From: a virus
IMG/VR virus record: IMGVR_UViG_3300046532_001046
Location: 1 to 64,000 of that record
Strand: one strand, 5' to 3'
Length of the DNA: 64,000 nt
The position numbers were made by a program, and so were the translations under genes. The notes beneath the pieces are model-generated. The model was not told the origin of the DNA and searched no databases. It worked only from the letters and a program-made list of their open reading frames with translations. The number at the start of each line of letters is the position of its first letter. Positions within the stretch are counted from its first letter, which is position 1. Below are positions 39,429 to 46,874 of this stretch, piece by piece.

Positions 39429-39791
39429 CTACTTGCGACTAACTTTGATCTGCCGGTAGGGGACAGTCTTGGAGACCGATGCAGCGAGGTCCACGTTGAT
39501 TATTCCAGCGGTGATTCCTGCACGCCACAGAGAGAGGTCGACTTTTAAGGCACGGACTTTCTCTGCGGTTTCTGGATCGGACTCCTCCAGAGCCCCATAG
39601 TCAACGTCCAGACGCTCGCCGTTGATGAGAGTAATGGTGGCCTTGCCAGACGAGGTGGGGACCTTCACTACGTCGGCCTCATCCATTGCCGCCATCATCT
39701 TCTCCTTGGCCTCGTCCAGCCTGTCCTTGGCTGTCTTGGCTGTCCGATCCAAGCGGGCTAGTTCCTGTGCTAGTTCATCCAATGATGACAT
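39429..39791 (-). CDS. Coiled-coil hypothetical protein (120 aa)
   Basis: MSSLDELAQELARLDRTAKT, AKDRLDEAKEKMMAAMDEAD is a coiled coil. After it comes a beta hairpin (VPTSSGKATITLINGERLDV) and helices. The layout resembles small phage Gp157-like or host-nuclease-inhibitor-like proteins, but I see no diagnostic motif. Confidence 0.65.
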   Translation of the reverse strand: MSSLDELAQELARLDRTAKTAKDRLDEAKEKMMAAMDEADVVKVPTSSGKATITLINGERLDVDYGALEESDPETAEKVRALKVDLSLWRAGITAGIINVDLAASVSKTVPYRQIKVSRK

Positions 39792-39978
39792 TGCTGGTGA
39801 CCTTCTCTCCGTCGATTGGCGTCCGTCGTGCGTACTCCAGCGCCTCCTTGTGGCGACGCTTCTTATCCTCGGCAGCGATGGCCCACTGGACCCTCAGTCG
39901 CTGCGCTTCAGTCTCTCGGAGCGCCATGACCCTCTGCCTCGTGCCCGTGGTGTCCGTGTGTTGTCCGATGTTAGCCAT
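39775..39978 (-). CDS. Small basic helical protein (67 aa)
   Basis: MANIGQHTDTTGTRQRVMAL, RETEAQRLRVQWAIAAEDKK, RRHKEALEYARRTP. A single long charged helix. Overlaps the coiled-coil gene by 17 bases. Unknown. Confidence 0.65.
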   Translation of the reverse strand: MANIGQHTDTTGTRQRVMALRETEAQRLRVQWAIAAEDKKRRHKEALEYARRTPIDGEKVTSNVIIG

Positions 39979-39979
39979 G

Positions 39980-40165
39980 TCAGTTCCCCCTCCTCAATGA
40001 CAGTTCACTCAGGGCGTGGCGGTACTCGCTCCGCAGTTCCGTGATGAAGGCGATGGCGGCAGTACGCTCGTCGTCGTCGTCGGCGTCGCCCACCAAGCCA
40101 CGGCCCAGCAGAAAGTCACAGTGGTAGATGCGGTCGTGGAGGGTGGCCCGGTAGCGCTCGGTCAC
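39980..40165 (-). CDS. Small hypothetical protein (61 aa)
   Basis: MTERYRATLHDRIYHCDFLL, GRGLVGDADDDDERTAAIAF, ITELRSEYRHALSELSLR. Helix-acidic loop-helix. Four-base overlap with 40162..40755. Confidence 0.65.
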   Translation of the reverse strand: MTERYRATLHDRIYHCDFLLGRGLVGDADDDDERTAAIAFITELRSEYRHALSELSLRRGN

Positions 40166-40755
40166 GACGGGTCCTCAATCTGGAGCATGTCGTCTTCGGA
40201 CAGGCGGAAGGGTGACTCGTACCGTTCAGTCACCGGCCACTGGTCACGCTGGGTCACACCAGAGCCGTACTCATCCCACGCCTCGTCCTCTCCACAGTCA
40301 GAGCAGACGTAGACAGGAATATCGGTAGCCTCACGAGTCGTGCGGCTCAGGGCGTTGTGGGTCACTGGCACCACGAGGCTCTGGGACTCGCACCGGGGAC
40401 ACAGGCCACCGTCCCCAGCGTACTCGTTGTTGATGATGGAGAGGCCCACGTCGATCTCATCGACCTGAGCCCAGCCCATACGGAGGATCGTCCAGTAGGT
40501 GTTGTCGGGAAGCCCGACCACGTCACCCACTGAGAGGGAGCGCTTGCCCTTCTGGACGTTGATCTCAGTACCGTCAACAGCGTTGTTGTCGCGGTACACG
40601 TCGGACAGGAAGGGGAGGGGGTCGACGCCGTCGGCCTCCTCGTCCCATTCTTCGTCAACGTATGCGTAGGCAGTCTCCAGCGTGTCTCCGGCTGAGAACT
40701 CGTCCCAGCCAATGCCTTCGTCGGCCACCCGATGGTAGATAGAGATGATGTTCAA
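40162..40755 (-). CDS. Zinc-ribbon hypothetical protein (197 aa)
   Basis: TTG start (MNIISIYHRVADEGIGWDEF) preceded by GGAAGGG seven bases upstream. Acidic N-terminal half. The C-terminal half has a zinc ribbon, CPRC about 40 residues before CSDCGEDEAWDEYG. YWTILRMGWAQVDEIDV is a beta-rich segment. First gene under promoter copy 4. Unknown family. Confidence 0.7.
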   Translation of the reverse strand: MNIISIYHRVADEGIGWDEFSAGDTLETAYAYVDEEWDEEADGVDPLPFLSDVYRDNNAVDGTEINVQKGKRSLSVGDVVGLPDNTYWTILRMGWAQVDEIDVGLSIINNEYAGDGGLCPRCESQSLVVPVTHNALSRTTREATDIPVYVCSDCGEDEAWDEYGSGVTQRDQWPVTERYESPFRLSEDDMLQIEDPS

Positions 40756-40794
40756 GGTATTCCCTTCCCTTGTTAGTTGTTCCCTCTGCGCTCC

Positions 40795-40824
40795 ACCTTA
40801 CGTCCAGTGCAGGGAGATTGTCAA
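40795..40824 (-). promoter_or_regulatory. Promoter/operator cassette copy 4
   Basis: Perfect -35 TTGACA (40819-40824), spacer ATCTCCCTGCACTGGACG, -10 TAAGGT (40795-40800). The -35 overlaps the end of 40821..41186. Confidence 0.75.
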
Positions 40825-41186
40825 GACCCAGTACCAGAATCTTTGTCTTGGTCATACGGGTGCGGACGCTGCTTGAACGGATTGCGGTACGGCTCACGGT
40901 ACTTGTCCTCTGCCCACCCAGCCCACCTGTCGTCCTCGTGGCCTCGCTGTGTCCTGTGCTTAAAGGGGTCGTACATCCCGTAGGACGAACGACGGTGCTC
41001 GCCCCCCCGGCGCTTCTCCTCGTCCTCAATCCACTTCAGTATGGTGTCGATGAGAAAGCCAAGGCTGTTGTTCACCTTCTTCAACTCGTCCTCTACACGA
41101 GAGAGTCCACGGCCCTCAGTCTGGTAGTACTCTTGGAGTCGCTTCTGCTTCTCGTTGAACTCCTGAGCCCCTTGGTCTAACCCCAT
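40821..41186 (-). CDS. Charged helical hypothetical protein (121 aa)
   Basis: MGLDQGAQEFNEKQKRLQEY, then VEDELKKVNNSLGFLIDTIL forms a coiled coil. The C-terminal half is Arg/Asp/Tyr-rich and probably disordered (DDRWAGWAEDKYREPYRNPF). Unknown. Confidence 0.65.
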   Translation of the reverse strand: MGLDQGAQEFNEKQKRLQEYYQTEGRGLSRVEDELKKVNNSLGFLIDTILKWIEDEEKRRGGEHRRSSYGMYDPFKHRTQRGHEDDRWAGWAEDKYREPYRNPFKQRPHPYDQDKDSGTGS

Positions 41187-41190
41187 GTCC

Positions 41191-42714
41191 TCACTCCTTC
41201 TGTACTGTTGGTTTGCGAACCCGAAGCACCTTGTGCTTCACGACCAACTCACCGTCGTCGGGTCCCTTCATGTATGCCTTCACCCTAACTCGTTTGACCA
41301 CCGTCCCGTTCCCGTCTCGGAGCCGCCTCCAATGTGAAGCAACTGGGAACCGGTAGGTGAGCACCCCCTTGAACTCGGGATCACTCTCGGCGGTTGGCCT
41401 GTATGCCTTGGGCAGGTCAACAACGATGACGTTGGAGACAGTCCGTTCCTTGCCAGACTTGTTCCTCTTCTTGCCGTACACCGGGACGGTCTCCACTACT
41501 GCGATCTCCTGCATGATCGACCACAGGGCATGGAACGCTTGGGTGAGAAACAGGAAGCCGTCTCCATGACGACGCAGCACCTCCTCCTCGCTAACGTCAA
41601 GGAAGGTGAGCACGTCCCAGACGAGGTTTGCCTCACCCTGTGCGCTGAAGTCCGACCACCCCAACTGATTGACAGGGTCAGTGAGGACGGACAAGTTTCG
41701 TAGGGCTAAACGAACACTGTCCAAGAAAGGGAAGTGGAAGTCGTAGGCGCTGCCCTCGTCCCAGTCGCCAAGAGTCTCCACGCCGTCAGTAATCTCGTCG
41801 GGGAGTACACCGATCAGCCCGGTCTCCCGTGGGTCTGAGTACAACGATAGAACGACGGCCAGCGGCTCGGCATGGTCAGGACGTTCAACGTCCCTAACAA
41901 TCATCCCCGGATCGTCCACGCCTTTACCGGAGATCGTGTGCCACGACATCGCTCGGATGGGTCGGTGGCTGAACCCGGCCCTCGCTTGGTTCATGTCGGG
42001 ATCGCAGGGTAGTACCAGAGGCTTCTCCAGATACATCCAGCCACTCTGCGTCGGCAAGTCGTCAAACGTCAGAGGTACTATGGGAATGTCCGCCCACTCA
42101 TTCGCCAGCAACTCAACCATGTCCGTGGTACACGACCCAGCGGTGGTGTTCTTCCACTCGTGTTCCAGTGCTTCGGTAATCGTAGCGGGGAAGGGGCTCT
42201 GACCGGGGTGAGCAGAGGTGTGTTCAACCAGTCGTCGGTAGTTGCTGCGAGACGAAGGATGGATGGATCGAACGTAGGACTGCTTGGCGTTCACCAAGTC
42301 CTTTGACGACAGGTGTCGGTTGGGGTAGTTGGACGTGCCAGTAAGTGTGGCGTACAGCGAGGTAAACAATGGAAGTGTCTTGTCGGAGGACAGATAATCT
42401 CGGACCATGTTCCGGTGGTCCCTGTGGAACACATCCCGATCACCAAGGTCCTCTCGGAGAGTGATGTTGGAGTTCTCGTCATCGCCCAGCCGTGTGCCAT
42501 CCAGTTCCATGTCCAGTTCCATGTCCAGTTCCATGTCACGTTCCAAAGCCCACACGTCGTCCTCGTCAGCGAGGCGCTCCATAATCTCTGTGGCAAACGT
42601 GTGGGGGTTCCACTCGTCGCTGAACACGTTGATGTTGCGTCCCTCTCGGAGCACCATGTCGTACAGCACCAGTACGGTGCAGCGCACCAGAAAGTCTGAA
42701 CCGTGTTTAGCCAT
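41191..42714 (-). CDS. Conserved hypothetical protein (507 aa)
   Basis: Start taken at ATG 42714 (MAKHGSDFLVRCTVLVLYDM) because GAGGGA lies in range; a TTG at 42804 would add 30 residues but has no usable ribosome site. Segment LERDMELDMELDMELDGTRL contains a perfect 12-bp DNA triplication. The centre (SGWMYLEKPLVLPCDPDMNQ, PIRAMSWHTISGKGVDDPGM) and the beta-rich end are well ordered. No motif I can assign. Confidence 0.7.
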   Translation of the reverse strand: MAKHGSDFLVRCTVLVLYDMVLREGRNINVFSDEWNPHTFATEIMERLADEDDVWALERDMELDMELDMELDGTRLGDDENSNITLREDLGDRDVFHRDHRNMVRDYLSSDKTLPLFTSLYATLTGTSNYPNRHLSSKDLVNAKQSYVRSIHPSSRSNYRRLVEHTSAHPGQSPFPATITEALEHEWKNTTAGSCTTDMVELLANEWADIPIVPLTFDDLPTQSGWMYLEKPLVLPCDPDMNQARAGFSHRPIRAMSWHTISGKGVDDPGMIVRDVERPDHAEPLAVVLSLYSDPRETGLIGVLPDEITDGVETLGDWDEGSAYDFHFPFLDSVRLALRNLSVLTDPVNQLGWSDFSAQGEANLVWDVLTFLDVSEEEVLRRHGDGFLFLTQAFHALWSIMQEIAVVETVPVYGKKRNKSGKERTVSNVIVVDLPKAYRPTAESDPEFKGVLTYRFPVASHWRRLRDGNGTVVKRVRVKAYMKGPDDGELVVKHKVLRVRKPTVQKE

Positions 42715-42850
42715 CGTTCGTCCCTCGTTGTCGTCTGGGAGCAGTTTCAAGTCATGCTCAGGACTGACGCGACAGTCTTCGACCGTGAAGTCTCTAACTG
42801 CCAACTCCCCTGTTATTTAGTTGTGTTGGTACCAATGGCACCGGGAAGGA

Positions 42851-42875
42851 CTGGGGCGGCTTACGGACGCCCCAG
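42851..42875 (-). terminator. Hairpin after the DUF932 gene, probable terminator
   Basis: Perfect 8-bp stem CTGGGGCG / CGCCCCAG with a nine-base loop, 16 bases after the stop of 42891..43955. Followed by only short T runs. Confidence 0.5.
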
Positions 42876-42890
42876 CCCAACCCGCTGGCA

Positions 42891-43955
42891 TCAGACCCCG
42901 ACGGTCTCCAGCACAGCGTCAAGGACGAACTTGTCGGCCTTGGAGGTGGACCCATTGAGGGCGTTCACCATGTTGCGCTCGGCACGCTTCTCAGCCTTGC
43001 CGGTGTAGTGGTGGCTGTAGGTGTTCCACGCCTGCACCACACCAAGCGCCGTGCCCTTCCAAGGGGCCACACGGGGGTCTGAGGTCCAGAGGGACCGGAG
43101 ACGCTCCGTCTTGTTTTCGGCTCGGGTCACCCCAGCCTGATTGCTGGACTCCAGCGTGGGGACCGGGACCAGACGCTGGATGATCCGGTCGAACTGGAAG
43201 TTGTCCACCTTGATGTTGGACAGCCTCTCAATCTCGGCCATCATCTCGTCACCGGCCACATGGACGATGTCCAATGCCTCCCGTACTGACTGGAGACGGA
43301 ACCCGGAGTTGGTGGTGTGTCGGGTACGACTCACCTGCCCCTGATCCTGAAGGCCCCACGACAGGGTGTTGTCACACACGACCGCTGTGGCCGTCTGCTT
43401 GAACGTCGTGGCGAGGGTCCCGTTGTGGCTCGTGGTAGCGAGCAACTGGGGACGGATGGTGAACCCCTGTGGGGTCTCAAGGTTCTCGGGGAGTTCGACA
43501 CTCACCCAAGCAACTCCACCGTTCTGGAGGAGGCCAGCGCTGGCGACGGCGAGTTCATCGTCGTCAATCAGGTTGGCAACCGTGTTCAAGAGCCATTCAC
43601 GGTACTGGTGGATGGCGTAGGAGGTCTTGAACATGCGGAACACCTCGTTGGTGTCCGACCGTCCAATGGCCTTGTAGTCACCGACCGGGACGTGCTTGTA
43701 GGCAGCCCCCGTGAGGGCGTCCAGACCAGCGATGTCCACATCCGACGTGGAAGTCGGAACGGTGATGGTGACGGGGAACTCTTTGGCCTCCCAGAAGAAG
43801 AGGCGACGTTCCACGTCTTCAACCGGGATGGCGAGTTCGTAGTGGTTGGGCTCGTCGCCCTGATCGCTGGCACGGTAGTGCCATGCGTTACCACGCTTGG
43901 AAGTGAAACCGACCAGAACATTCTGGTTCAGCCACTCGCTGGATTCTTGACTCAT
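42891..43955 (-). CDS. DUF932 phage/plasmid-like protein
   Basis: 354 aa. YKHVPVGDYKAIGRSDTNEV, GLLQNGGVAWVSVELPEN, TTSHNGTLATTFKQTATAVV and CDNTLSWGL are the standard landmarks of DUF932 (TIGR03299) proteins. These are frequent in actinophages and plasmids and often lie near DNA-metabolism genes. The family's biochemical role is not established. First and only gene between promoter copy 5 and the hairpin at 42851, so it is transcribed alone. Confidence 0.85.
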   Translation of the reverse strand: MSQESSEWLNQNVLVGFTSKRGNAWHYRASDQGDEPNHYELAIPVEDVERRLFFWEAKEFPVTITVPTSTSDVDIAGLDALTGAAYKHVPVGDYKAIGRSDTNEVFRMFKTSYAIHQYREWLLNTVANLIDDDELAVASAGLLQNGGVAWVSVELPENLETPQGFTIRPQLLATTSHNGTLATTFKQTATAVVCDNTLSWGLQDQGQVSRTRHTTNSGFRLQSVREALDIVHVAGDEMMAEIERLSNIKVDNFQFDRIIQRLVPVPTLESSNQAGVTRAENKTERLRSLWTSDPRVAPWKGTALGVVQAWNTYSHHYTGKAEKRAERNMVNALNGSTSKADKFVLDAVLETVGV

Positions 43956-43994
43956 TATTCCCCTCCTTGTGGGGTAGGTGTTTCGCTAATGAAG

Positions 43995-44024
43995 ATACTA
44001 CTGGCAGTGCAGGGAGATTAGCAA
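43995..44024 (-). promoter_or_regulatory. Promoter/operator cassette copy 5
   Basis: -35 TTGCTA (44019-44024), spacer ATCTCCCTGCACTGCCAG, -10 TAGTAT (43995-44000). The upstream block GAATCTTGCCCCAGCC is also conserved. Drives the DUF932 gene. Confidence 0.75.
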
Positions 44025-44043
44025 GGGCTGGGGCAAGATTCTT

Positions 44044-44412
44044 TTACCACCGGTTCTGGGAGAGCAGCGGACCACGCCCATCACGAACGTCTGGCTCCAT
44101 CTCGTTCATAGTCATCGTCTGGATTGGAGCGGTGGCATTCTGTACTCCGACGGCCATCATACTGTGGCGCTTCACCAACGTGCGGACGAGCGACATGATG
44201 CCCTCAGCCTTCCGGTCGTAGACACCCATGTCCACTAGGTTGGTAATGAGAGACAGACTGGGGTACGTGGGTTTGACCGGGGCGGGCATGTCGGCCTCCA
44301 CCCTATCCAGTACACGGGTCGCTGCTACCTTGGCAGCGTCGACCTCCTTCTTGGTGTGGAACTTCCCAAGGTGGTACTCCTTACCCTTGCGCTCCACTCG
44401 TGCTCGGATCAT
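44044..44412 (-). CDS. AP2-type DNA-binding protein
   Basis: 122 aa from MIRARVERKGKEYHLGKFHT (44412), with GAGGAAGC before the ATG. RARVERKGKEYHLGKFHTKK then EVDAAKVAATRVLDRVE fits the three-strand-plus-helix AP2-like fold found in phage integrase arms and homing nucleases. The rest is helical (MGVYDRKAEGIMSLVRTLVK). No nuclease or recombinase domain is attached, so it may be a free regulator. Confidence 0.6.
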   Translation of the reverse strand: MIRARVERKGKEYHLGKFHTKKEVDAAKVAATRVLDRVEADMPAPVKPTYPSLSLITNLVDMGVYDRKAEGIMSLVRTLVKRHSMMAVGVQNATAPIQTMTMNEMEPDVRDGRGPLLSQNRW

Positions 44413-44461
44413 GCTTCCTCGTTTCGTAGTCGTTGGTTTCGTAGTGTGGGGGGCCGGGGAT

Positions 44462-44491
44462 GGGGATGCTGTGGGAAGTAGCAACATCCCC
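44462..44491 (-). terminator. Hairpin after 44508..44846, possible terminator
   Basis: Seven-base stem GGGGATG / CATCCCC with a 16-base loop, 17 bases past the stop. No T-run. Confidence 0.4.
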
Positions 44492-44507
44492 GACCCTCCA
44501 CGGTCTG

Positions 44508-44846
44508 TTAGAACGGTTCGTCCTGCGGGGTGTACCTCTCTGCGAGGGTGACAGCCCGAACGTCGTTCACGATCACTCGTCCCTTGCGGAGGGCCAGCCC
44601 GAAGCCATCGCTGTCGATGAACGACTGAGTCAGGAAGCCTTCCATGATCTGCTGTGCGATGAATGCCACCTCATCCATGAATGGGCGTTGCTCATCGAAC
44701 TGATGCTGATGGATCTGGCGGATGTACTCATCGTGTTCTCGTGCGAGGTCCACGTCGAAGGCGATGGTCAGGTTGTGACCACCTCCCTCTCGGGGTGCCT
44801 CAGGCACCATCCTGATGATTGGTCGTTCGGCTTGTGCTTCGTTCAT
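44508..44846 (-). CDS. Hypothetical protein (112 aa)
   Basis: MNEAQAERPIIRMVPEAPRE. Mixed fold (HNLTIAFDVDLAREHDEYIR, FIDSDGFGLALRKGRVIVND). Its leader carries the CTTAAAGCG motif (44850-44858), and GGGACG lies just upstream. Unknown. Confidence 0.65.
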   Translation of the reverse strand: MNEAQAERPIIRMVPEAPREGGGHNLTIAFDVDLAREHDEYIRQIHQHQFDEQRPFMDEVAFIAQQIMEGFLTQSFIDSDGFGLALRKGRVIVNDVRAVTLAERYTPQDEPF

Positions 44847-44894
44847 ACTCTTAAAGCGTCCCTTCGTGTTGTGTTACGTGTTTGGTCAAGATGC

Positions 44895-45068
44895 TCAGCG
44901 GTGCTTCTTCTTCAACTTCATGGGGCGAGGTGGCGGGTCCTTATACACCATCTTGGTGGTGCCAGCCTTGTGTCCCGCAGCCCCCGGCTCGTCCTTGGTG
45001 TAGACGGTGACCAGCCCCATGGCTGTCTCGTAGGTCTTGTACCCGATGGTATCTTCATCTTCGTTCAT
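44895..45068 (-). CDS. Small basic-tailed hypothetical protein (57 aa)
   Basis: Start at MNEDEDTIGYKTYETAMGLV (45068), after GGGAGAACC; the longer frame has no ribosome site. Ends PPPRPMKLKKKHR, a strongly basic tail. Under promoter copy 6. Confidence 0.65.
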   Translation of the reverse strand: MNEDEDTIGYKTYETAMGLVTVYTKDEPGAAGHKAGTTKMVYKDPPPRPMKLKKKHR

Positions 45069-45088
45069 GGTTCTCCCTTCCACTGGGA

Positions 45089-45118
45089 ACCGTACTACCA
45101 ACGCAGGGAGAATAGCAA
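45089..45118 (-). promoter_or_regulatory. Promoter/operator cassette copy 6 (most diverged)
   Basis: -35 TTGCTA (45113-45118), spacer TTCTCCCTGCGTTGGTAG, -10 TACGGT (45089-45094). Spacing is kept at 18 although several spacer bases changed. Confidence 0.65.
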
Positions 45119-45138
45119 GGGATATTAGAAGAAAGTTA

Positions 45139-45528
45139 CTATCGGGGTGGAGGATTACCCGGAGTCTGCATCAGTCCCTTGACAAACCGTACTGGATTGA
45201 GCGCTTGCTTGACCGACATTCGATCTGGATTAGCCCGCATAGAAGCGAGGTGCTCCGCACCTTGACGAGCGAACGGCAGGATGGGAGAACTGGCCGCAAT
45301 CATCAGACCAGTGTCTGCGGGCAACGCTCCAGTAGCGGCTCCAATAACTCCAGCGGAGTACGTAGCCAGCGTGGCTGCCTGAGTGCTCCTACTGGCTGAG
45401 TCAAAGCCCTTCCTTGCTATGGTCGCACCCGTCTGTGCAGCCCCCTTGACACCCTCACGCACACCTACAGGGATCTGGTCCTCCATAGGGCTGAAGTCAG
45501 ACCATTGAGGTCCAGTGGGCGTGGGCAC
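45139..45528 (-). CDS. Amphipathic/hydrophobic small protein (129 aa)
   Basis: GTG start with a leaderless extended -10 six bases upstream. MPTPTGPQWSDFSPMEDQIP, then small-residue-rich helices (TQAATLATYSAGVIGAATGA, GLMIAASSPILPFARQGAEH). Could insert in a membrane weakly. It sits downstream of the lysis genes, so a lysis role is possible but unproven. Confidence 0.6.
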   Translation of the reverse strand: MPTPTGPQWSDFSPMEDQIPVGVREGVKGAAQTGATIARKGFDSASRSTQAATLATYSAGVIGAATGALPADTGLMIAASSPILPFARQGAEHLASMRANPDRMSVKQALNPVRFVKGLMQTPGNPPPR

Positions 45529-45534
45529 ACCACA

Positions 45535-45543
45535 ATAATACCA
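45535..45543 (-). promoter_or_regulatory. Extended -10 promoter, leaderless
   Basis: TGG-TATTAT (hexamer 45535-45540), TGTGGT, then GTG at 45528. Confidence 0.6.
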
Positions 45544-45546
45544 CGA

Positions 45547-45738
45547 TCACCCTGACACCTTAGTGTACAGGATCAAGTATCCCATAAAGATACTTAAAGC
45601 GAGGATGATTGACAATGGAATGAGTGTCACGTACCAGTTTCTTAGAAACTTAAGCAACCGAACCTTCCCAACATTTCTTTGACGGATTCCAGTGATGTAC
45701 GCCACTGCTGTAGTATAGCCATGCGGCGGTGGCGACAT
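45547..45738 (-). CDS. Candidate holin: small single-span membrane protein overlapping the lysin
   Basis: 63 aa if it starts at ATG 45738; a TTG at 45657, next to the lysin stop, would give 36 aa. Either way it has a basic lead (KFLRNW) and one strong transmembrane segment (YVTLIPLSIILALSIFMGYL) with a short outside tail. Position directly after (or overlapping the end of) the lysin gene, with its size and topology, suggests a holin. The start is unresolved. Confidence 0.5.
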   Translation of the reverse strand: MSPPPHGYTTAVAYITGIRQRNVGKVRLLKFLRNWYVTLIPLSIILALSIFMGYLILYTKVSG

Positions 45739-46441
45739 TGGCTCGCCCGTGGAACGGGGGGTAGTCCTTAAAGCCCGCCTTACCGGAACGCTCAACCCAG
45801 TACTTCGCCAAGTGTTGAAACCAGCCGATGGCTAGAGCCGATGACACCGAGGTAGACCCTATGTCCCAACTCCGTCCACTGGACTCACAGAAGGCGATCC
45901 TCTGAGCGAGTGCCCTGTCCTCGGGCAGGAAGTATTCGTTTATCAGTTCTCCCAGAGTCGGAAGTTCATAGTGCTCGTCACCCGACAAGCACCCGTGTGA
46001 ACAGGGCGTCGGTGATTGCATGACCTCAGGGTAGAAGTACAGGATGGCAGACATGGGATTACCGAACGATTTGATGTGTGCCTTGCGGGTCTGTGGTCCG
46101 TAGACGCCATCGACGTAGTCCATCCCCAGTTCCTCTTGGAGGGCCACAATCTGTGGGCCTTTGTCGTAGTAGTTATAGCGCTCAGTAAGCGGACTACGAG
46201 TATTGCTGGGTGACGATGAAGTGGTGGTAGACGACGGGGAGGTGGTTGAGGTGGTGGGGGGATCAACAACGACCCCGCCGTCTACCGGGTGGAGGTGCGG
46301 GGAATCGAACCCCGGTGCAGCAATCGTCCGCGTGCGGGTTTCCTTGCTATCGAAGCCATCCTCACCCCCTAGGTCACTAGCATACCACCCTAGTTGCATG
46401 ACTGTGAGTATTCCTAAGGTTAGTACTCGTGCCAGAAACAT
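45650..46441 (-). CDS. Secreted cell-wall lytic protein: PG-binding plus transglycosylase/Rpf-like domain
   Basis: 263 aa. Signal peptide or anchor (MFLARVLTLGILTVMQLGWY), linker, Ser/Thr/Pro stretch, peptidoglycan-binding_1 repeat (YYDKGPQIVALQEELG, DYVDGVYGPQT; 91-120). The lysozyme-like catalytic domain has Glu186 in RIAFCESSGRSW, then ALAIGWFQHLAKYW and ANVATAAWLYYSSGVHHW. That layout matches lytic transglycosylase or Rpf-like enzymes, which cut glycan strands. GGGGGA precedes the ATG. Residues 25-51 of the linker are encoded by a tRNA/tmRNA-like sequence. Confidence 0.85.
   Translation of the reverse strand: MFLARVLTLGILTVMQLGWYASDLGGEDGFDSKETRTRTIAAPGFDSPHLHPVDGGVVVDPPTTSTTSPSSTTTSSSPSNTRSPLTERYNYYDKGPQIVALQEELGMDYVDGVYGPQTRKAHIKSFGNPMSAILYFYPEVMQSPTPCSHGCLSGDEHYELPTLGELINEYFLPEDRALAQRIAFCESSGRSWDIGSTSVSSALAIGWFQHLAKYWVERSGKAGFKDYPPFHGRANVATAAWLYYSSGVHHWNPSKKCWEGSVA
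46290..46369 (-). ncRNA. tRNA/tmRNA-like fold inside the lysin coding sequence
   Basis: On the min strand: acceptor GGGGGTG (46363-46369) pairs with CACCTCC (46291-46297), followed by A. The T-arm is perfect: CGGGG-TTCGATT-CCCCG. There is no normal D-arm; instead GG-CTTCGAT follows the acceptor after five bases, the spacing of tmRNA 5' ends. AGCAA/TTGCT forms a further stem around CCGC/GCGG. About 80 nt, with no room for a tag reading frame. A decayed or minimal tRNA-like domain, or an attachment-site fossil. Confidence 0.5.
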
Positions 46442-46464
46442 AGTTCCCCCTACACTGTTGGTGG

Positions 46465-46851
46465 CTACAGAATGTCAAAGAGCATCCTGCTTGGTTCATC
46501 ATACTCGGGGTCACCTTGGTTTGGCAAGAGGTCCGGGTCGATTGGTTCCGAAAGCATACGTTCCTCGTGTGCTAACCAACACTTACCACACCGGCAGCCA
46601 CGTCTGTAGTCCTCCCACTTTCCATGAGCCGTGGATGACTTCTTACGCTCCTTGGGAGTCAGCCCACCGAACATTCCCCACTTCTCGTCCTGTCCCACCT
46701 TTAAGCATGTCTCCCACACGGGACAGGTTGAGCACACGACTCGGCCCATCTCGTACCACTGGTTAGGGTCCTTGGCCTCCATCGGGGGGTACCACATAAA
46801 CTGGGCTTTCCCCCGGCAGGGGGCCTCTTTTATCCAATCGGGTGTTTCCAT
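46465..46851 (-). CDS. WhiB-like iron-sulfur transcription factor
   Basis: 128 aa. Four cluster ligands Cys12, Cys40, Cys43 and Cys49 (APCRGKA, VVCSTCPVWETCL) and the GMFGGLT turn at 59-65 followed by PKERKK define a Wbl protein. Wbl proteins occur only in Actinobacteria and their phages, where they bind the sigma factor and change promoter choice. An added C-terminal segment, YRRGCRCGKCWLAHEER with Cys86, 88 and 91, resembles a small zinc finger seen after some phage WhiB domains. It may control the early/late switch or block host Wbl function. Confidence 0.95.
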   Translation of the reverse strand: METPDWIKEAPCRGKAQFMWYPPMEAKDPNQWYEMGRVVCSTCPVWETCLKVGQDEKWGMFGGLTPKERKKSSTAHGKWEDYRRGCRCGKCWLAHEERMLSEPIDPDLLPNQGDPEYDEPSRMLFDIL

Positions 46852-46874
46852 CCAACCATCCCATGTTGTCCCGG

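Noticed and set aside
44044-44412. Integrase
   Set aside because: Only an AP2-like arm-type domain is present, with no tyrosine-recombinase or serine-recombinase catalytic domain anywhere in the window.
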